Shown: positions 11,328 to 22,799, numbered from the stretch's first letter. The stretch is 64,000 nt of DNA from an uncultured Nostocoides sp. (GCA_937873315.1 CALMQX010000036.1:1-64000); one strand, 5' to 3'. Made by a program: numbers and translations. The notes: a model not told the origin generated them from the letters alone.

Positions 11328-12191
11328 TCACAGGTCGTAGTCGACGACCACCGGGGCGTGATCGCTGATGCGCGCGCCCCGGTGGTCTTCTTTATCCACC
11401 CACGCTGTGCGCGCCCGGCGAGCCAGCCCCGGAGTGGCCAGGTGATAGTCGATCCGCCAGCCGGTGTCCTTCTCGAAGGCCTGCCCGAGCCAACTCCACC
11501 AGGTGTACGGGCCATCGGCCTCGGGGTGGCGCGTGCGCACGACATCGACCAGGGTGCGCGGACCGATCACCCCATCGAGCCAGTCGCGCTCGGTCGGGAG
11601 AAAGCCGACATTGCGGACCTGGCGGCGCCAATTCGACACATCGGTCCCCCGGTGAGCGATGTTGAGATCCCCCATCACCAGGAATTCCCGACCGGCCGCG
11701 CGGGCCGTGCGCCTCGACTGATCCAGTTGACGGGCGAAGCCCGCCAGAAATCGGCGCTTGCGCTCGAAGGCCGCGCCTCCGTCGGGCGCCTCGCGCATCC
11801 GCCGGGGGTCTTGTAGCTCGGCCGGGAGCCCACCCTTGGGGATGTAGACCGAGGCCACCGTCAGCGGCGCGTCCGCCAGGTCAACCTCGATGAAGCGGCC
11901 CTCGTGGGCAAAGCCCCGCACATCGCGGGGAACGGCGGCTTCGCCCCCTTGCCAGGTCCGTACGGCCGCTGGCTCGGCGCGCGTGAGCACGGCCACGCCA
12001 TTGCGGCCCCCCAGTGTCCCCGGATCGTAGGCCGCGGCATACCCGCCGAAGGCGTTGTCCGGCAACGCCTCTCGAGGACAACGCACCTCCTGCAGGGCAA
12101 TGACATCGCAGTCACGTCGCTGCATCCAGTCCAGCAGCCCACGTCGGTGGGCGGCTCGTATGCCGTTGACGTTGACGGTGGCGATGCGCAC
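11328..12191 (-). CDS. xth: Exodeoxyribonuclease III (AP endonuclease)
   Basis: A 287-residue EEP-family nuclease that repairs abasic sites and trims 3' ends. Seen in order: TVNVNGIRAA, the catalytic Glu in ALQEVRCP, GDLNIAH (Asp/Asn pair), TWWSW, the DYHLATP region and the terminal ISDHAPV (His). All catalytic positions are kept. Convergent with the aminotransferase and divergent from the sulfite reductase gene. Confidence 0.95.
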   Translation of the reverse strand: MRIATVNVNGIRAAHRRGLLDWMQRRDCDVIALQEVRCPREALPDNAFGGYAAAYDPGTLGGRNGVAVLTRAEPAAVRTWQGGEAAVPRDVRGFAHEGRFIEVDLADAPLTVASVYIPKGGLPAELQDPRRMREAPDGGAAFERKRRFLAGFARQLDQSRRTARAAGREFLVMGDLNIAHRGTDVSNWRRQVRNVGFLPTERDWLDGVIGPRTLVDVVRTRHPEADGPYTWWSWLGQAFEKDTGWRIDYHLATPGLARRARTAWVDKEDHRGARISDHAPVVVDYDL

Positions 12192-12276
12192 CGCGGCAGG
12201 CTACCCGAGCCCGCGCTGCCCGCCCGCCGGGCCCGGGGCAGGGTGTCCGCATGGTGGGCGGGCGCTCCGGCCAGAA

Positions 12277-12297
12277 ATAACGCATACTTATGGTTAT
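12277..12297. promoter_or_regulatory. Candidate operator ATAAC-N11-GTTAT before the sulfur operon
   Basis: A short dyad in the only A+T-rich stretch of the 139-bp divergent xth/sulfite-reductase gap, 34 bases before the sulfite reductase start. It could be an operator or part of the promoter. No regulator in the window matches it, so this is tentative. Confidence 0.35.
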
Positions 12298-12330
12298 CCC
12301 CATGCCATCTAATGTTTCAGGTGATGCGTG

Positions 12331-14031
12331 ATGACCGCCGACACCACGGCCGTCGAACGCGTTCGCCCGTCACGGGACGGCCGCAGCAATGGCCAATGGG
12401 CTGTGGATGGCCGCGAGCCGTTGAACGCCAATGAGGTGTTCAAGGCCGCCGATGGGGGCCTGGAGGTCCGGGCGCGCATCGAGACGATCTACGCGCACGA
12501 GGGCTTCGACTCGATCCCCGATGACGACCTGCACGGGCGATTTCGCTGGTGGGGGCTTTACACCCAGCGCAAGCCGGGCATCGACGGTGGTCGCACGGCG
12601 TCCCTAGAACCCCATGAGCTCGAGGACCGCTACTTCATGCTCCGGGTGCGCATCGACGGTGGCGCCCTGACCCTTGAGCAACTCCGGGTGGTCGCGCAGA
12701 TCTCCACCGAGTTCGGGCGCGACACCGCGGACATCAGCGACCGGCAGAACATCCAATACCACTGGATCCGCGTGGAGGACGTCCCCGAGATCTGGCGCCG
12801 GTTGGAGGCCGTGGGCCTGCAGACCACCGAGGCCTGCGGCGACACCCCCCGCGTGGTGCTGGGTTCGCCGCTGGCCGGGGTAGCCGCGGACGAGATCCTG
12901 GACCCGACCGAGATCATCGCGGAGATTCAGCGGCGATTCGTGGGCGATCCCGACCTGGCCAACCTGCCACGCAAGTTCAAGAGCGCCATCACCGGGCACC
13001 CCAGCCTCGATGTCGTCCACGAGATCAACGACTTCTCGCTGGTCGGCGTCATCCACCCCGAGCTGGGTGCGGGCTATGACCTCTGGGTGGGCGGCGGTTT
13101 GTCGACCGCCCCCAGGCTGGCGCAGCGGCTCGGCGTCTTCGTCACCCCCGAGCAGGCCGCCGACGTCTGGTATGCCGTGGTGCGACTCTTCCGGGACTAC
13201 GGCTTCCGTCGGCTGCGCAACAAGGCCCGGCTGAAGTTCCTGCTCGCTGACTGGGGGCCGGTGCGCTTCCGCGAGGTAATGGAGAACGAGTACCTCGGCT
13301 ACCGGCTCCCCGAGGGGCCGCCGCCTGCGCCGTCGACCTCGCCCGGCGACCACGTGGGCGTGCACCTCCAGAAGGACGGCCGCTACTACGTGGGGGCAGC
13401 GCCCACGGTGGGTCGCGTCAGCGGGCGGATTCTCGCCGGCCTGGCCGATGCCATGGAGCGCTCCGGTTCGCAGCGCCTGCGGCTGACCCCGCATCAGAAG
13501 CTCGTCGTCCTCGACGTAGCATCCGAGCAGGTGGAGGCCCTGGTCAGCGACCTGGCGGGGCTCGGGCTCTCGGCCGCCCCGTCGCCCTTCCGGCGCTCGA
13601 CCATGGCCTGCACCGGCATCGAATACTGCAAGCTCGCCATCGTCGAGACCAAGGCCACCGCGGCGGCGACCATCGCCGAACTCGAGCAGCGGCTGGCCGA
13701 CACCGCGCTACCGGCCCCCATCACGCTGCACGTCAACGGCTGCCCGAATAGTTGCGCCCGCATTCAGACCGCGGACATCGGCCTGAAGGGGCAGATCGTC
13801 ACGGTCGATGGCGAGCAGGTGCCCGGGTTCCAGGTGCACCTCGGCGGAGGTCTCGCCTCCGCCGAGCGAGATGAAGCCGGCCTGGGTCGGACCGTCCGCG
13901 GCCTCAAGGTCACCGCGGCCGAGCTGCCCGATTACGTCGAACGCGTCGTGCGCAGGTTTGTCCGCGAGCGCTCGGGCGAGGAGTCCTTTGCCACCTGGGC
14001 ACACCGCAGCGCCGAGGATGCCCTGCAATGA
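12331..14031 (+). CDS. sir: Ferredoxin-dependent assimilatory sulfite reductase (SirA type)
   Basis: A 566-residue siroheme/[4Fe-4S] enzyme reducing sulfite to sulfide. Cluster ligands are Cys427 and Cys433 (ACTGIEYC) and Cys471 and Cys475 (GCPNSC). Two ferredoxin-like half domains precede them. Tyr77 (GLYTQR) and Cys169 (TEACGDTPR) sit with the same 92-residue spacing as the cross-linked Tyr-Cys pair of Mycobacterium SirA, which argues for sulfite rather than nitrite. The start is ATG 12331 (GTG 12328 possible) after CAGGTGA. It overlaps cysH by ATGA and heads the sulfate/siroheme/heme operon. Confidence 0.93.
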   Translation: MTADTTAVERVRPSRDGRSNGQWAVDGREPLNANEVFKAADGGLEVRARIETIYAHEGFDSIPDDDLHGRFRWWGLYTQRKPGIDGGRTASLEPHELEDRYFMLRVRIDGGALTLEQLRVVAQISTEFGRDTADISDRQNIQYHWIRVEDVPEIWRRLEAVGLQTTEACGDTPRVVLGSPLAGVAADEILDPTEIIAEIQRRFVGDPDLANLPRKFKSAITGHPSLDVVHEINDFSLVGVIHPELGAGYDLWVGGGLSTAPRLAQRLGVFVTPEQAADVWYAVVRLFRDYGFRRLRNKARLKFLLADWGPVRFREVMENEYLGYRLPEGPPPAPSTSPGDHVGVHLQKDGRYYVGAAPTVGRVSGRILAGLADAMERSGSQRLRLTPHQKLVVLDVASEQVEALVSDLAGLGLSAAPSPFRRSTMACTGIEYCKLAIVETKATAAATIAELEQRLADTALPAPITLHVNGCPNSCARIQTADIGLKGQIVTVDGEQVPGFQVHLGGGLASAERDEAGLGRTVRGLKVTAAELPDYVERVVRRFVRERSGEESFATWAHRSAEDALQ

Positions 14032-14726
14032 CCAGGCGTAGCGATGCCGAGTTGCGCGAGCTCGCAGCCCAGGGCGCCCGCGACCTGGAGGGCGCCACGG
14101 CGACCGAGGCCATTGCCTGGGTCGCGCGGCACTTCCCCACCACCTTGGCGGTGACCTGCAGCATGGCCGATGGCACCCTGCCCAGCATGGTCGCCGAGGC
14201 CCTGCCCGGGGTGGACGTCCTCTTCATCGACACCGGGTATCACTTCACCGACACCCTGGTGACCCGGGATATGGCGGCCGCCGATCTCAACGTGAACCTC
14301 GTGACCGTCAAGCCGGTGCTCACGGTCGCTCAGCAGGATGCTGCCTACGGTGAGCGACTCTGGCAGCGGGACCCTTCGGCCTGCTGCCGGATGCGCAAGG
14401 TGGAGCCGCTGAGGGCGGCCTTGCGCGGATACGAGGCCTGGGTGACCGGGGTCCGCCGAGATGAGACCCCTTCGCGAGCCAGCACGCCGATGATCTCCTG
14501 GGACGAGAAGTTCGGCCTGGTCAAGGTCAACCCACTGGTGGACTGGAGCTTCGATGAGACCTTGGCCTATGCCTCCGCGCGCGGGCTACCGGTGAATCTG
14601 CTGCTCTCCGACGGATATCCCTCGATCGGCTGCCAGCCATGTACCCGTCGGGTGGCCGAGGGCGAGGACGCGCGGGCCGGCCGGTGGGCGGGCTTTGCCA
14701 AGACCGAGTGCGGGTTGCACGCGTGA
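14028..14726 (+). CDS. cysH: Adenylyl-sulfate (APS) reductase
   Basis: A 232-residue PAPS/APS reductase family protein producing sulfite for the upstream sulfite reductase. The [4Fe-4S] Cys pairs Cys119-Cys120 (ACCRMRK) and Cys202/Cys205 (GCQPC) mark the APS-using type. The C-terminal catalytic motif ECGLH has Cys228. The nucleotide-binding region AVTCSMADGT is present. It overlaps both neighbours (ATGA and GTGA), so it is translationally coupled. Sulfate transport and ATP sulfurylase genes are not in the window. Confidence 0.95.
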   Translation: MTRRSDAELRELAAQGARDLEGATATEAIAWVARHFPTTLAVTCSMADGTLPSMVAEALPGVDVLFIDTGYHFTDTLVTRDMAAADLNVNLVTVKPVLTVAQQDAAYGERLWQRDPSACCRMRKVEPLRAALRGYEAWVTGVRRDETPSRASTPMISWDEKFGLVKVNPLVDWSFDETLAYASARGLPVNLLLSDGYPSIGCQPCTRRVAEGEDARAGRWAGFAKTECGLHA

Positions 14727-15934
14727 TCCCGGTAGCCCTCGACCTGCGCGACCGGCTGGTCGTGTCGGTCGGCGGCGGCTCGGTCGCTACCCGCCGGGTC
14801 TCGGCGTTCCTGGCCGAGGGCGCCATCGTCACCGTGATCGCGCCCGCACTGAGCGAAGAACTCGGGCTGTTCGCGGCCGAAGGCGCCATCACCTGGCTTC
14901 CCCGTGAGTATGCCGGTCCGAGCGACCTTGACGGCGCCTGGCTGGTGCACACCGCCACCGCCGACGACGCGGCCAATGCCGCCGTGCGTCAGGATGCCCA
15001 GGCCCTTCGGGTGTGGTGTGTCGATGCCACCTCGAGCACGCAGACCGCGGCCGCCGTCCTGGCTCGAGGGTCGGTGGATTTGCCCGACGGCGAGGTCACG
15101 GTCGCGGTGCACGCCTCGGGCGACCCACGGCAGGCGCGTCGCCTCTGCGACGGGGTGACTGCCGACCTCGCCGACGGCCGGCATTCGCTGCAGCGAGTGC
15201 GGACTCGTCGGGAAGGACACGCCGGCTGGGTGGCGCTGATCGGCGGTGGACCGGGCGATGACCGGCTGCTCACTCGCCGGGGCATGGAGCTCCTCTGCGC
15301 TGCGGACGTGGTCGTCATCGATCGGCTGGCGCCGCGCGCCATAGTCGAGCAGCTGCCGCTCAGCGTTCGGGTGGTCGACGTGGGCAAACGGCCGGGCCAC
15401 CACGCCCTCCCCCAGGATCAGATCAACCAACTCCTCGTCGCTGAAGCCCAGGCCGGGTATGCCGTGGTGCGGCTTAAAGGTGGCGATCCGTATGTCTTGG
15501 GTCGTGGCGGCGAGGAGCGACTGGCGTGCGAGGCGGCCGGCATACGGGTTGAGGTCGTCCCGGGAGTGACCAGCGCGATCGCCGTCCCGGCCGCGGCCGG
15601 CATCCCGGTCACCCACCGAGGCGTGGCCAGAGCCTTTTCGGTGGTCTCCGCACACGAGGAGCTGCCGGCATTGCCGGTGCGCGGCGATCACACCCTGGTC
15701 CTGCTGATGGGCATCTCCACCCTGGCCCAGAATGTGACGGCGCTGATCGCGGCCGGCCACGATCTCGGCTGCCCCGTCGCCATCATCGAACGCGGGTGCA
15801 CCCCGCAGCAGCGGGTCACCACCGGCACCCTGGGCACGATCGTGGAGATGGCGCACACCACCGGGGTCGGCAACCCCGCGGTCGTCGTCATCGGTGACGT
15901 GGTGCGCTTGAGTCCCGACTATCGCGGGGACTGA
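14723..15934 (+). CDS. cysG: Siroheme synthase-like fusion: precorrin-2 dehydrogenase + uroporphyrinogen-III C-methyltransferase
   Basis: A 403-residue bifunctional protein. Residues 1 to about 165 form the Met8/CysG-type NAD domain (SVGGGSVATRRVSAFL). From about 168 comes the SAM-dependent methyltransferase (LIGGGPGDDRLLTRRG, RLKGGDPYVLGRG, VPGVTSAIAVPA). It turns uroporphyrinogen III into precorrin-2 and sirohydrochlorin for the sulfite reductase siroheme. The GTG start at 14723 is set by GTGA overlap with cysH. Domain order is as in E. coli CysG; the ferrochelatase step may come from the CbiX-like protein that follows. Confidence 0.93.
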   Translation: MIPVALDLRDRLVVSVGGGSVATRRVSAFLAEGAIVTVIAPALSEELGLFAAEGAITWLPREYAGPSDLDGAWLVHTATADDAANAAVRQDAQALRVWCVDATSSTQTAAAVLARGSVDLPDGEVTVAVHASGDPRQARRLCDGVTADLADGRHSLQRVRTRREGHAGWVALIGGGPGDDRLLTRRGMELLCAADVVVIDRLAPRAIVEQLPLSVRVVDVGKRPGHHALPQDQINQLLVAEAQAGYAVVRLKGGDPYVLGRGGEERLACEAAGIRVEVVPGVTSAIAVPAAAGIPVTHRGVARAFSVVSAHEELPALPVRGDHTLVLLMGISTLAQNVTALIAAGHDLGCPVAIIERGCTPQQRVTTGTLGTIVEMAHTTGVGNPAVVVIGDVVRLSPDYRGD

Positions 15935-15940
15935 TCGACC

Positions 15941-16744
15941 GTGCGATCCATCATGTTGGTCGCACACGGGACCAAGGATCCGGCGGGCCTGGCGGTGCTG
16001 GCCGAGGTGCGCGACGCCGTCGGCCTGCGACTGGGTGTGCCGGTGTCGCTGAGCTACGTCGATGTGGCCACGCCATTGCTCAGCGACGCCCTTGCGGCGC
16101 GGCCAGAGTCGCTGGTCGTGCCCCTGGTCGAGCCGCTGGTCGTGCCCCTGGTCGAGCCGCTGGTCGTGCCGCTGGTCGAGCCGCTGGTCGTGCCGCTCTT
16201 CATGGCCCGCGGCTTCCACGTCGAGGTCGATGTGCCGCGTGCCGCCTGCGAGGTTGGCGCGCCCGTCACGAACCACCTGGGCGCCCGAGCCGCGCTCGCA
16301 CCGGCATTGCTCGCGCGGGTGCACGAGGTCACCCGGGCACCCGCCGGCATCGTCGTCCTGGGCGCCGGGTCAACCCGCGCGGCGGCGAGGGCGGAGATCC
16401 TGGACACGGCCCGCGCACTGGGCACCATGGCTGGCGGTGTCCCCACCTGGGTCGGCTTCCTCAGCGGTCCGGGACCCAGCGCTCGGGATGCCCTGAACGC
16501 GGCCGCCGAGCGTGGCGGGCCGGAGCCGACGACGCCGGTCGTGGCGGTTCCGGCGCTCTTGGCTCCGGGGCACTTTGCCCGGCGGGCCGAGGCCGCCGCG
16601 GCGCAGCATGGCATACCGATGGCCACTCCTTTGGGTGCTCACGAAAGGGTCATCGATCGCATCGTGGCGCTGGTCGAAGGCACCGCCGACTACCATCACC
16701 ACGTGCGAGCGGTCGAGCAGTGTCCTGGGCATTCGGAGCCCTGA
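15941..16744 (+). CDS. CbiX-like sirohydrochlorin ferrochelatase with an internal octapeptide repeat
   Basis: A 267-residue chelatase-like protein of CbiX/SirB type, expected to insert Fe2+ into sirohydrochlorin. The N-terminal half begins LVAHGTKDP with putative metal-binding His9. It then carries a Leu-Val-Val-Pro/Leu-Val-Glu-Pro repeat at residues 58-86, followed by the family's PLFMARGFHVEVDVP. The C-terminal half has a second chelatase-like domain ending near PALLAPGHFARRA. The repeat expands the strand normally written once (VVVPLF). Start is GTG 15941 or ATG 15953. Coupled to hemC by a one-base overlap. Confidence 0.85.
   Translation: MRSIMLVAHGTKDPAGLAVLAEVRDAVGLRLGVPVSLSYVDVATPLLSDALAARPESLVVPLVEPLVVPLVEPLVVPLVEPLVVPLFMARGFHVEVDVPRAACEVGAPVTNHLGARAALAPALLARVHEVTRAPAGIVVLGAGSTRAAARAEILDTARALGTMAGGVPTWVGFLSGPGPSARDALNAAAERGGPEPTTPVVAVPALLAPGHFARRAEAAAAQHGIPMATPLGAHERVIDRIVALVEGTADYHHHVRAVEQCPGHSEP
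16112..16195 (+). repeat. In-frame 24-bp tandem repeat inside the CbiX-like gene
   Basis: Three and a half copies of a 24-bp unit (16112-16135, 16136-16159, 16160-16183, partial to 16195). Each unit is itself two similar 12-mers beginning CTGGTCG. It encodes repeated Leu-Val-Val-Pro-Leu-Val-Glu-Pro, so copy-number changes keep the frame. Confidence 0.95.
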
Positions 16745-17643
16745 TGCTTCGCCTTGGTACCCGCAGCAGCCTGCTGGCCAGGACCCAGTCCGCGACCATT
16801 GCTGCACTCATCGCCGAGCAGCTCGGTGAGCCCTGCGAGTTGGTTCCCATCCGCAGCGACGGAGACGACGTGAGTGTCCGCCTGGACGCTCCAGCTCGCC
16901 CGGGAATCTTCGTGGCCACCTTGCGCGAGGCCCTGCTGGCAGGCGCGGTGAATGTGGTCGTGCACTCGTTCAAGGACCTGCCCTCAGCGCCGGCACCCGG
17001 TCTGATGATCGCGGCTGTCCCGGCGCGCGGCGATGCCCGCGACGTCCTGTTCACCAGGACCGGGGCCACCCTGGAGGAGTTGCCCGCGGGAGCCCGGGTC
17101 GGCACGAGCAGTCCGCGTCGGACCGCCGCCCTCCTCCGGGCTCGACCCGACCTCACGGTGGTGCCCATCCGCGGCAATATCGACTCGCGCGCCGCCATGG
17201 TCGAGGACGGTCGCCTCGACGCTGTCGTGTTGGCCAAGGCCGGGCTTGATCGCATCGGTCGGGCCGTGCCGGCAGCGTCGATCCTCGGCCTCGATCGCAT
17301 GGTTCCCGCACCCGCGCAAGGCGCCCTGGCGATCGAATGCCGCGAGGATGACCCCTTGGCGCGTCGACTGGCAGCCCTCGAGGACCCCGAAAGCCGCTGT
17401 GTGGTGACCGCGGAACGGGCCGTGCTGGTCAGCATCGAGGCTGCGTGCACAACAGCCGTGGGGGCCTATGCCACGTATGCCGATGGGCAGCTTGACCTGC
17501 GCGCCGATCTCTTTGGCCATCGCGGTGTCGACTACGTCGAGCGGTACGGCGCGATCGACCTCACCGGAGCGCACGACCTCGCCGGCGCGGCCGCCCTAGG
17601 AGACGCGGTGGCCCAAGCCCTGCTCGGCGGAGCCGCCCGATGA
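16744..17643 (+). CDS. hemC: Porphobilinogen deaminase (hydroxymethylbilane synthase)
   Basis: A 299-residue HemC joining four porphobilinogens. Seen: [22 protein letters not shown] with catalytic Asp78, [18 protein letters not shown]. The dipyrromethane attachment Cys is Cys235 in [11 protein letters not shown], where most HemC proteins have a Gly-Gly-Cys. ATG 16744 overlaps the previous TGA and is preferred over the ATG 24 bp upstream. The next gene is hemB with no hemD between, unusual for actinobacterial hemACDB clusters. Confidence 0.93.
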   Translation: MLRLGTRSSLLARTQSATIAALIAEQLGEPCELVPIRSDGDDVSVRLDAPARPGIFVATLREALLAGAVNVVVHSFKDLPSAPAPGLMIAAVPARGDARDVLFTRTGATLEELPAGARVGTSSPRRTAALLRARPDLTVVPIRGNIDSRAAMVEDGRLDAVVLAKAGLDRIGRAVPAASILGLDRMVPAPAQGALAIECREDDPLARRLAALEDPESRCVVTAERAVLVSIEAACTTAVGAYATYADGQLDLRADLFGHRGVDYVERYGAIDLTGAHDLAGAAALGDAVAQALLGGAAR

Positions 17644-18641
17644 GCCACGAACTGCCGTCCACACCTGCACCGGCGATCCGCCCGCGGCGGCTTCGCTCGA
17701 CCTTCGGAATCCGCCGCCTGGTCGCCGAGACGCGGCTGCATCCGGCCAATCTGGTGCAGCCCTACTTCGTGGCCGAGGGACTCACGCAGCCGCGAGAGCT
17801 CACCCTCATGCCGGGGGTCGTGCAGCACACCCGCGAGTCCTTGCAAGCCGCAGTGGCGGAGGCGGTCAGCCTCGGGGTCGGCGGGATCATGCTCTTCGCG
17901 GTGCCAGCGCACCGTGATGCGGTGGGCTCCAGCGCCGTGGATCCCGACGGCATCCTCGCCCGGAGCGTGCGCTGGGCCACCCAGGTCGCCTCCGGCACTC
18001 CGGTGATCGCCGACCTCTGCCTCGATGAGTTCACCGATCACGGGCACTGTGGAGTGCTGGACCAGCAGGGCCGAGTCGACAATGACGCCACCGTGGCGGT
18101 GTACGCCCAGATGGCGCGGGTTCTCGCCGACGCGGGCGCGGACATTCTCGGGGCCAGCGGCATGATGGATGGCCAAATCGGCGCGATCCGCGCTGCCTTG
18201 GACGCGTCCGGGCACACCGAGACGCTGCTGCTGGCGTATGCCGCCAAGTACGCCTCGGCCTTCTACGGCCCTTTCCGGGAGGCGGTCGACTCAGCGCTGG
18301 TCGGCGACCGACGGACGTATCAGCAGGATCCGGCCAATGGACGCGAGGCGCTGCGCGAAGTCCGCGAGGATCTCGCGCAGGGTGCCGACATCGTCATGGT
18401 CAAGCCCGCTCTGGCCTACCTGGATGTGGTTGCCGCGGTCGCCGCGATCGCCGAGGTGCCGACCGCGGCCTATGTGGTGTCGGGTGAGTTCGCGATGATC
18501 GAAGCGGCCGCGGCAGCAGGGGCCATCGATCGCCGCCGAGGGATTCTCGAGGCGCTGACCTCAGTCCGGCGCGCTGGGGCGTCCGTGATCGCGACCTACT
18601 GGGCAGTCGAAGTGGCCCGCTGGTTACGCGCGGAGAACTAG
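17640..18641 (+). CDS. hemB: Delta-aminolevulinic acid dehydratase (porphobilinogen synthase)
   Basis: A 333-residue HemB condensing two 5-aminolevulinates. Both active-site lysines are present: Lys203 ([13 protein letters not shown]) and Lys255 ([10 protein letters not shown]). The metal-binding stretch [14 protein letters not shown] (125-138) keeps Cys127 and Cys137 but has Asp129 where the zinc enzymes have the middle Cys, so metal use may be mixed or Mg-type. ATGA overlap with hemC. Last gene of the operon; a long perfect hairpin follows. Confidence 0.95.
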   Translation: MSHELPSTPAPAIRPRRLRSTFGIRRLVAETRLHPANLVQPYFVAEGLTQPRELTLMPGVVQHTRESLQAAVAEAVSLGVGGIMLFAVPAHRDAVGSSAVDPDGILARSVRWATQVASGTPVIADLCLDEFTDHGHCGVLDQQGRVDNDATVAVYAQMARVLADAGADILGASGMMDGQIGAIRAALDASGHTETLLLAYAAKYASAFYGPFREAVDSALVGDRRTYQQDPANGREALREVREDLAQGADIVMVKPALAYLDVVAAVAAIAEVPTAAYVVSGEFAMIEAAAAAGAIDRRRGILEALTSVRRAGASVIATYWAVEVARWLRAEN

Positions 18642-18674
18642 TACACGCGGAGAAACGTCCCACGCGCCTCAACT

Positions 18675-18754
18675 TTCCCGCCTGATGCCGGAACCTTTCG
18701 GTTGGGGTCCCTTCTAAGGGGCCCCAACCGAAAGGTTCCGGCATCAGGCGGGAA
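18675..18754. repeat. Perfect 33-bp inverted repeat between hemB and katG
   Basis: Arms 18675-18707 and 18722-18754 are exact reverse complements. A G-T wobble and three more pairs extend the stem to about 37 bp around the loop TTCTAA. It lies 33 bases after the hemB stop, between convergent operons, so it can act as a terminator. Its length and perfection exceed ordinary terminators and recall a MITE or REP-like element. No T-run and no clear target duplication. Confidence 0.8.
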
Positions 18755-18873
18755 TCGTGTGGCAGGTGAGGCGCGCAGAAGCCGCAGGCCCGAGCCGGAT
18801 CGGGGCCCAGCCGCGTGCCCCAGCCGTATCAGGCCCGCCGCGGCACCTGAGCGGCCCTCAGCCCCTTGGCAAA

Positions 18874-18908
18874 CAAGGGCCCGCAGCCACAATGGCTGCG
18901 GGCCCTTG
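18874..18908 (-). terminator. katG terminator hairpin
   Basis: Perfect 16-bp arms (18874-18889 and 18893-18908) around a 3-base loop, 17 bases beyond the katG stop on the minus strand. Strong G+C stem without a clear T-tract. Confidence 0.85.
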
Positions 18909-18925
18909 GTCGTGGGCTGCGTAGA

Positions 18926-21587
<2,662 letters not shown>

Positions 21588-21609
21588 AACCCCAGCCTTC
21601 TCCCTTTCT

Positions 21610-21622
21610 TTGAACTAGTCAA
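21610..21622 (-). promoter_or_regulatory. furA-katG promoter/operator
   Basis: On the minus strand TTGACTAGTTCAA is a near-perfect dyad preceding a purine-rich stretch, closely resembling the mycobacterial furA operator, where TTGAC serves as the -35 element. It is 23 bases from the furA start. It also contains the stop codon (21615-21617) of the upstream gene, so the upstream gene runs into this promoter. Confidence 0.65.
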
Positions 21623-22373
21623 GATTAGGGCGAAGGGAATCCAGCCAGGCGGCATACGTGCGCTCGTCGATGCGGGCGGTGGGGGCCGGGAGCATGGCGC
21701 CCTCGCGGAAGGCTCGGCTGGGGAAGGGCACGCGGAGCACGTGGACCGCTTGGCGGCGAGCGCTCGCCAGCCGGCGAGCCATCTCGTCCGCACGAAGGCG
21801 TTCGGGGCCGGCGAGCTCGACTCTCGTGACGCCAGGCCCTGCCTCGACGGCATCGACCAGCGCCCGGGCTGCCGCATCCGGATGGACCGGCTGCAGCAGG
21901 GTGGGCGGGAGGAGCACTATCGAGCCGAGCCGGATCTGGGTCAGGAACTTCTCGGCCAAGGTGAACCACCCGGTCGTCGCGACCACGGTCACCGGCATAC
22001 CTGAGGCGAGGTAGCGATCCTCCTGGGCGGCCTTGCCTGCGTAGTAGCCGATCGCCCGGCGGGCCTCCTGCCGAGTGACGCCCACGATGGACAGCAGCAC
22101 GAGATGTCCCACACCCTGACGCTTGGCCGCACTGAGTACGTGCTCGGCACTGACCGGGAAGAAGGCCATGGCGGCTCGATGGGTCAAGGCATCACGGTTA
22201 AGGCAGTCCACGAGCGCATCGGCGCCGGCGAGGCAGCCATCCAGCCCCTCCCCGGTTACCGCGTCGACTCCCCTGGCCCGACTGGCCGACACCACCTCAT
22301 GTCCGCGCTCGCGGAGCAACTCGGCAACCAGGGCGCCCATCTCCCCCGTGGCTCCCAGGACGACGACGCGCAT
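21615..22373 (-). CDS. NAD(P)-binding NmrA-like / atypical SDR protein
   Basis: A 252-residue Rossmann protein. N-terminal VVVLGATGEMGALVAELL binds NAD(P). Then come a middle segment ending HLVLLSIVGV, the YYAGKAAQED region where atypical SDRs keep Tyr/Lys, and a C-terminal substrate domain. Likely an NADPH sensor or nucleoside-diphosphate-sugar-epimerase-like oxidoreductase; substrate unknown. Its stop codon lies inside the furA operator, so read-through into furA is possible. Confidence 0.8.
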   Translation of the reverse strand: MRVVVLGATGEMGALVAELLRERGHEVVSASRARGVDAVTGEGLDGCLAGADALVDCLNRDALTHRAAMAFFPVSAEHVLSAAKRQGVGHLVLLSIVGVTRQEARRAIGYYAGKAAQEDRYLASGMPVTVVATTGWFTLAEKFLTQIRLGSIVLLPPTLLQPVHPDAAARALVDAVEAGPGVTRVELAGPERLRADEMARRLASARRQAVHVLRVPFPSRAFREGAMLPAPTARIDERTYAAWLDSLRPNLD

Positions 22374-22386
22374 GGTGAAACCTCGC

Positions 22387-22764
22387 TTAAAGACCGTAGG
22401 GATGCCGCGTCGGCGTCGGATCGCGGCGCACGCGACTGAGGTCAGGCAAGACCAGCTCGGTGACGCCCAGGACGATGCCGCCCAGCGTCAGGAAGAAGCC
22501 CCAACGAGGCCAGCCGGTGTCGATGAGCATCATGCCCACGAGCACACAGAGCGTCAGGGCGATCAGGGCTCGGGGCCACGGCGGAAGCCGCCAGGCACCT
22601 TTGGGCGACATGAAGACCGCCCAGACACCGGCGGCCGCCACGAAGGCCAGCACAGCGCCCACCCAGGACCATCGCGACATCCCCACAATGGCCAGACCCA
22701 GCCAGAGGGAGATCTCGATCAGGAGGGCGACCGCAGCCAGCAGCTGCATCCGGCTCACCTTCAT
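22387..22764 (-). CDS. Small four-helix membrane protein (DUF2568/YrdB-like)
   Basis: A 125-residue integral membrane protein with four hydrophobic segments. WSWVGAVLAFVAAAGVWAVFMSPKGAWRLP-type architecture (a helix, then a short Pro/Arg-rich loop) matches the DUF2568 family. Function unknown. The start is uncertain: ATG 22764 is chosen, and a GTG two codons upstream is in frame. It ends 13 bp before the NmrA-like gene in the same direction, so probably co-transcribed. Confidence 0.7.
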   Translation of the reverse strand: MKVSRMQLLAAVALLIEISLWLGLAIVGMSRWSWVGAVLAFVAAAGVWAVFMSPKGAWRLPPWPRALIALTLCVLVGMMLIDTGWPRWGFFLTLGGIVLGVTELVLPDLSRVRRDPTPTRHPYGL

Positions 22765-22799
22765 GACCACTGGCCCACGTCGACTGTCATATGCCGACC

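Noticed and set aside
12331..14031. Nitrite reductase (nirA) assignment.
   Set aside because: The Tyr/Cys pair at the mycobacterial SirA spacing and the cysH, cysG and chelatase neighbours favour sulfite reductase.
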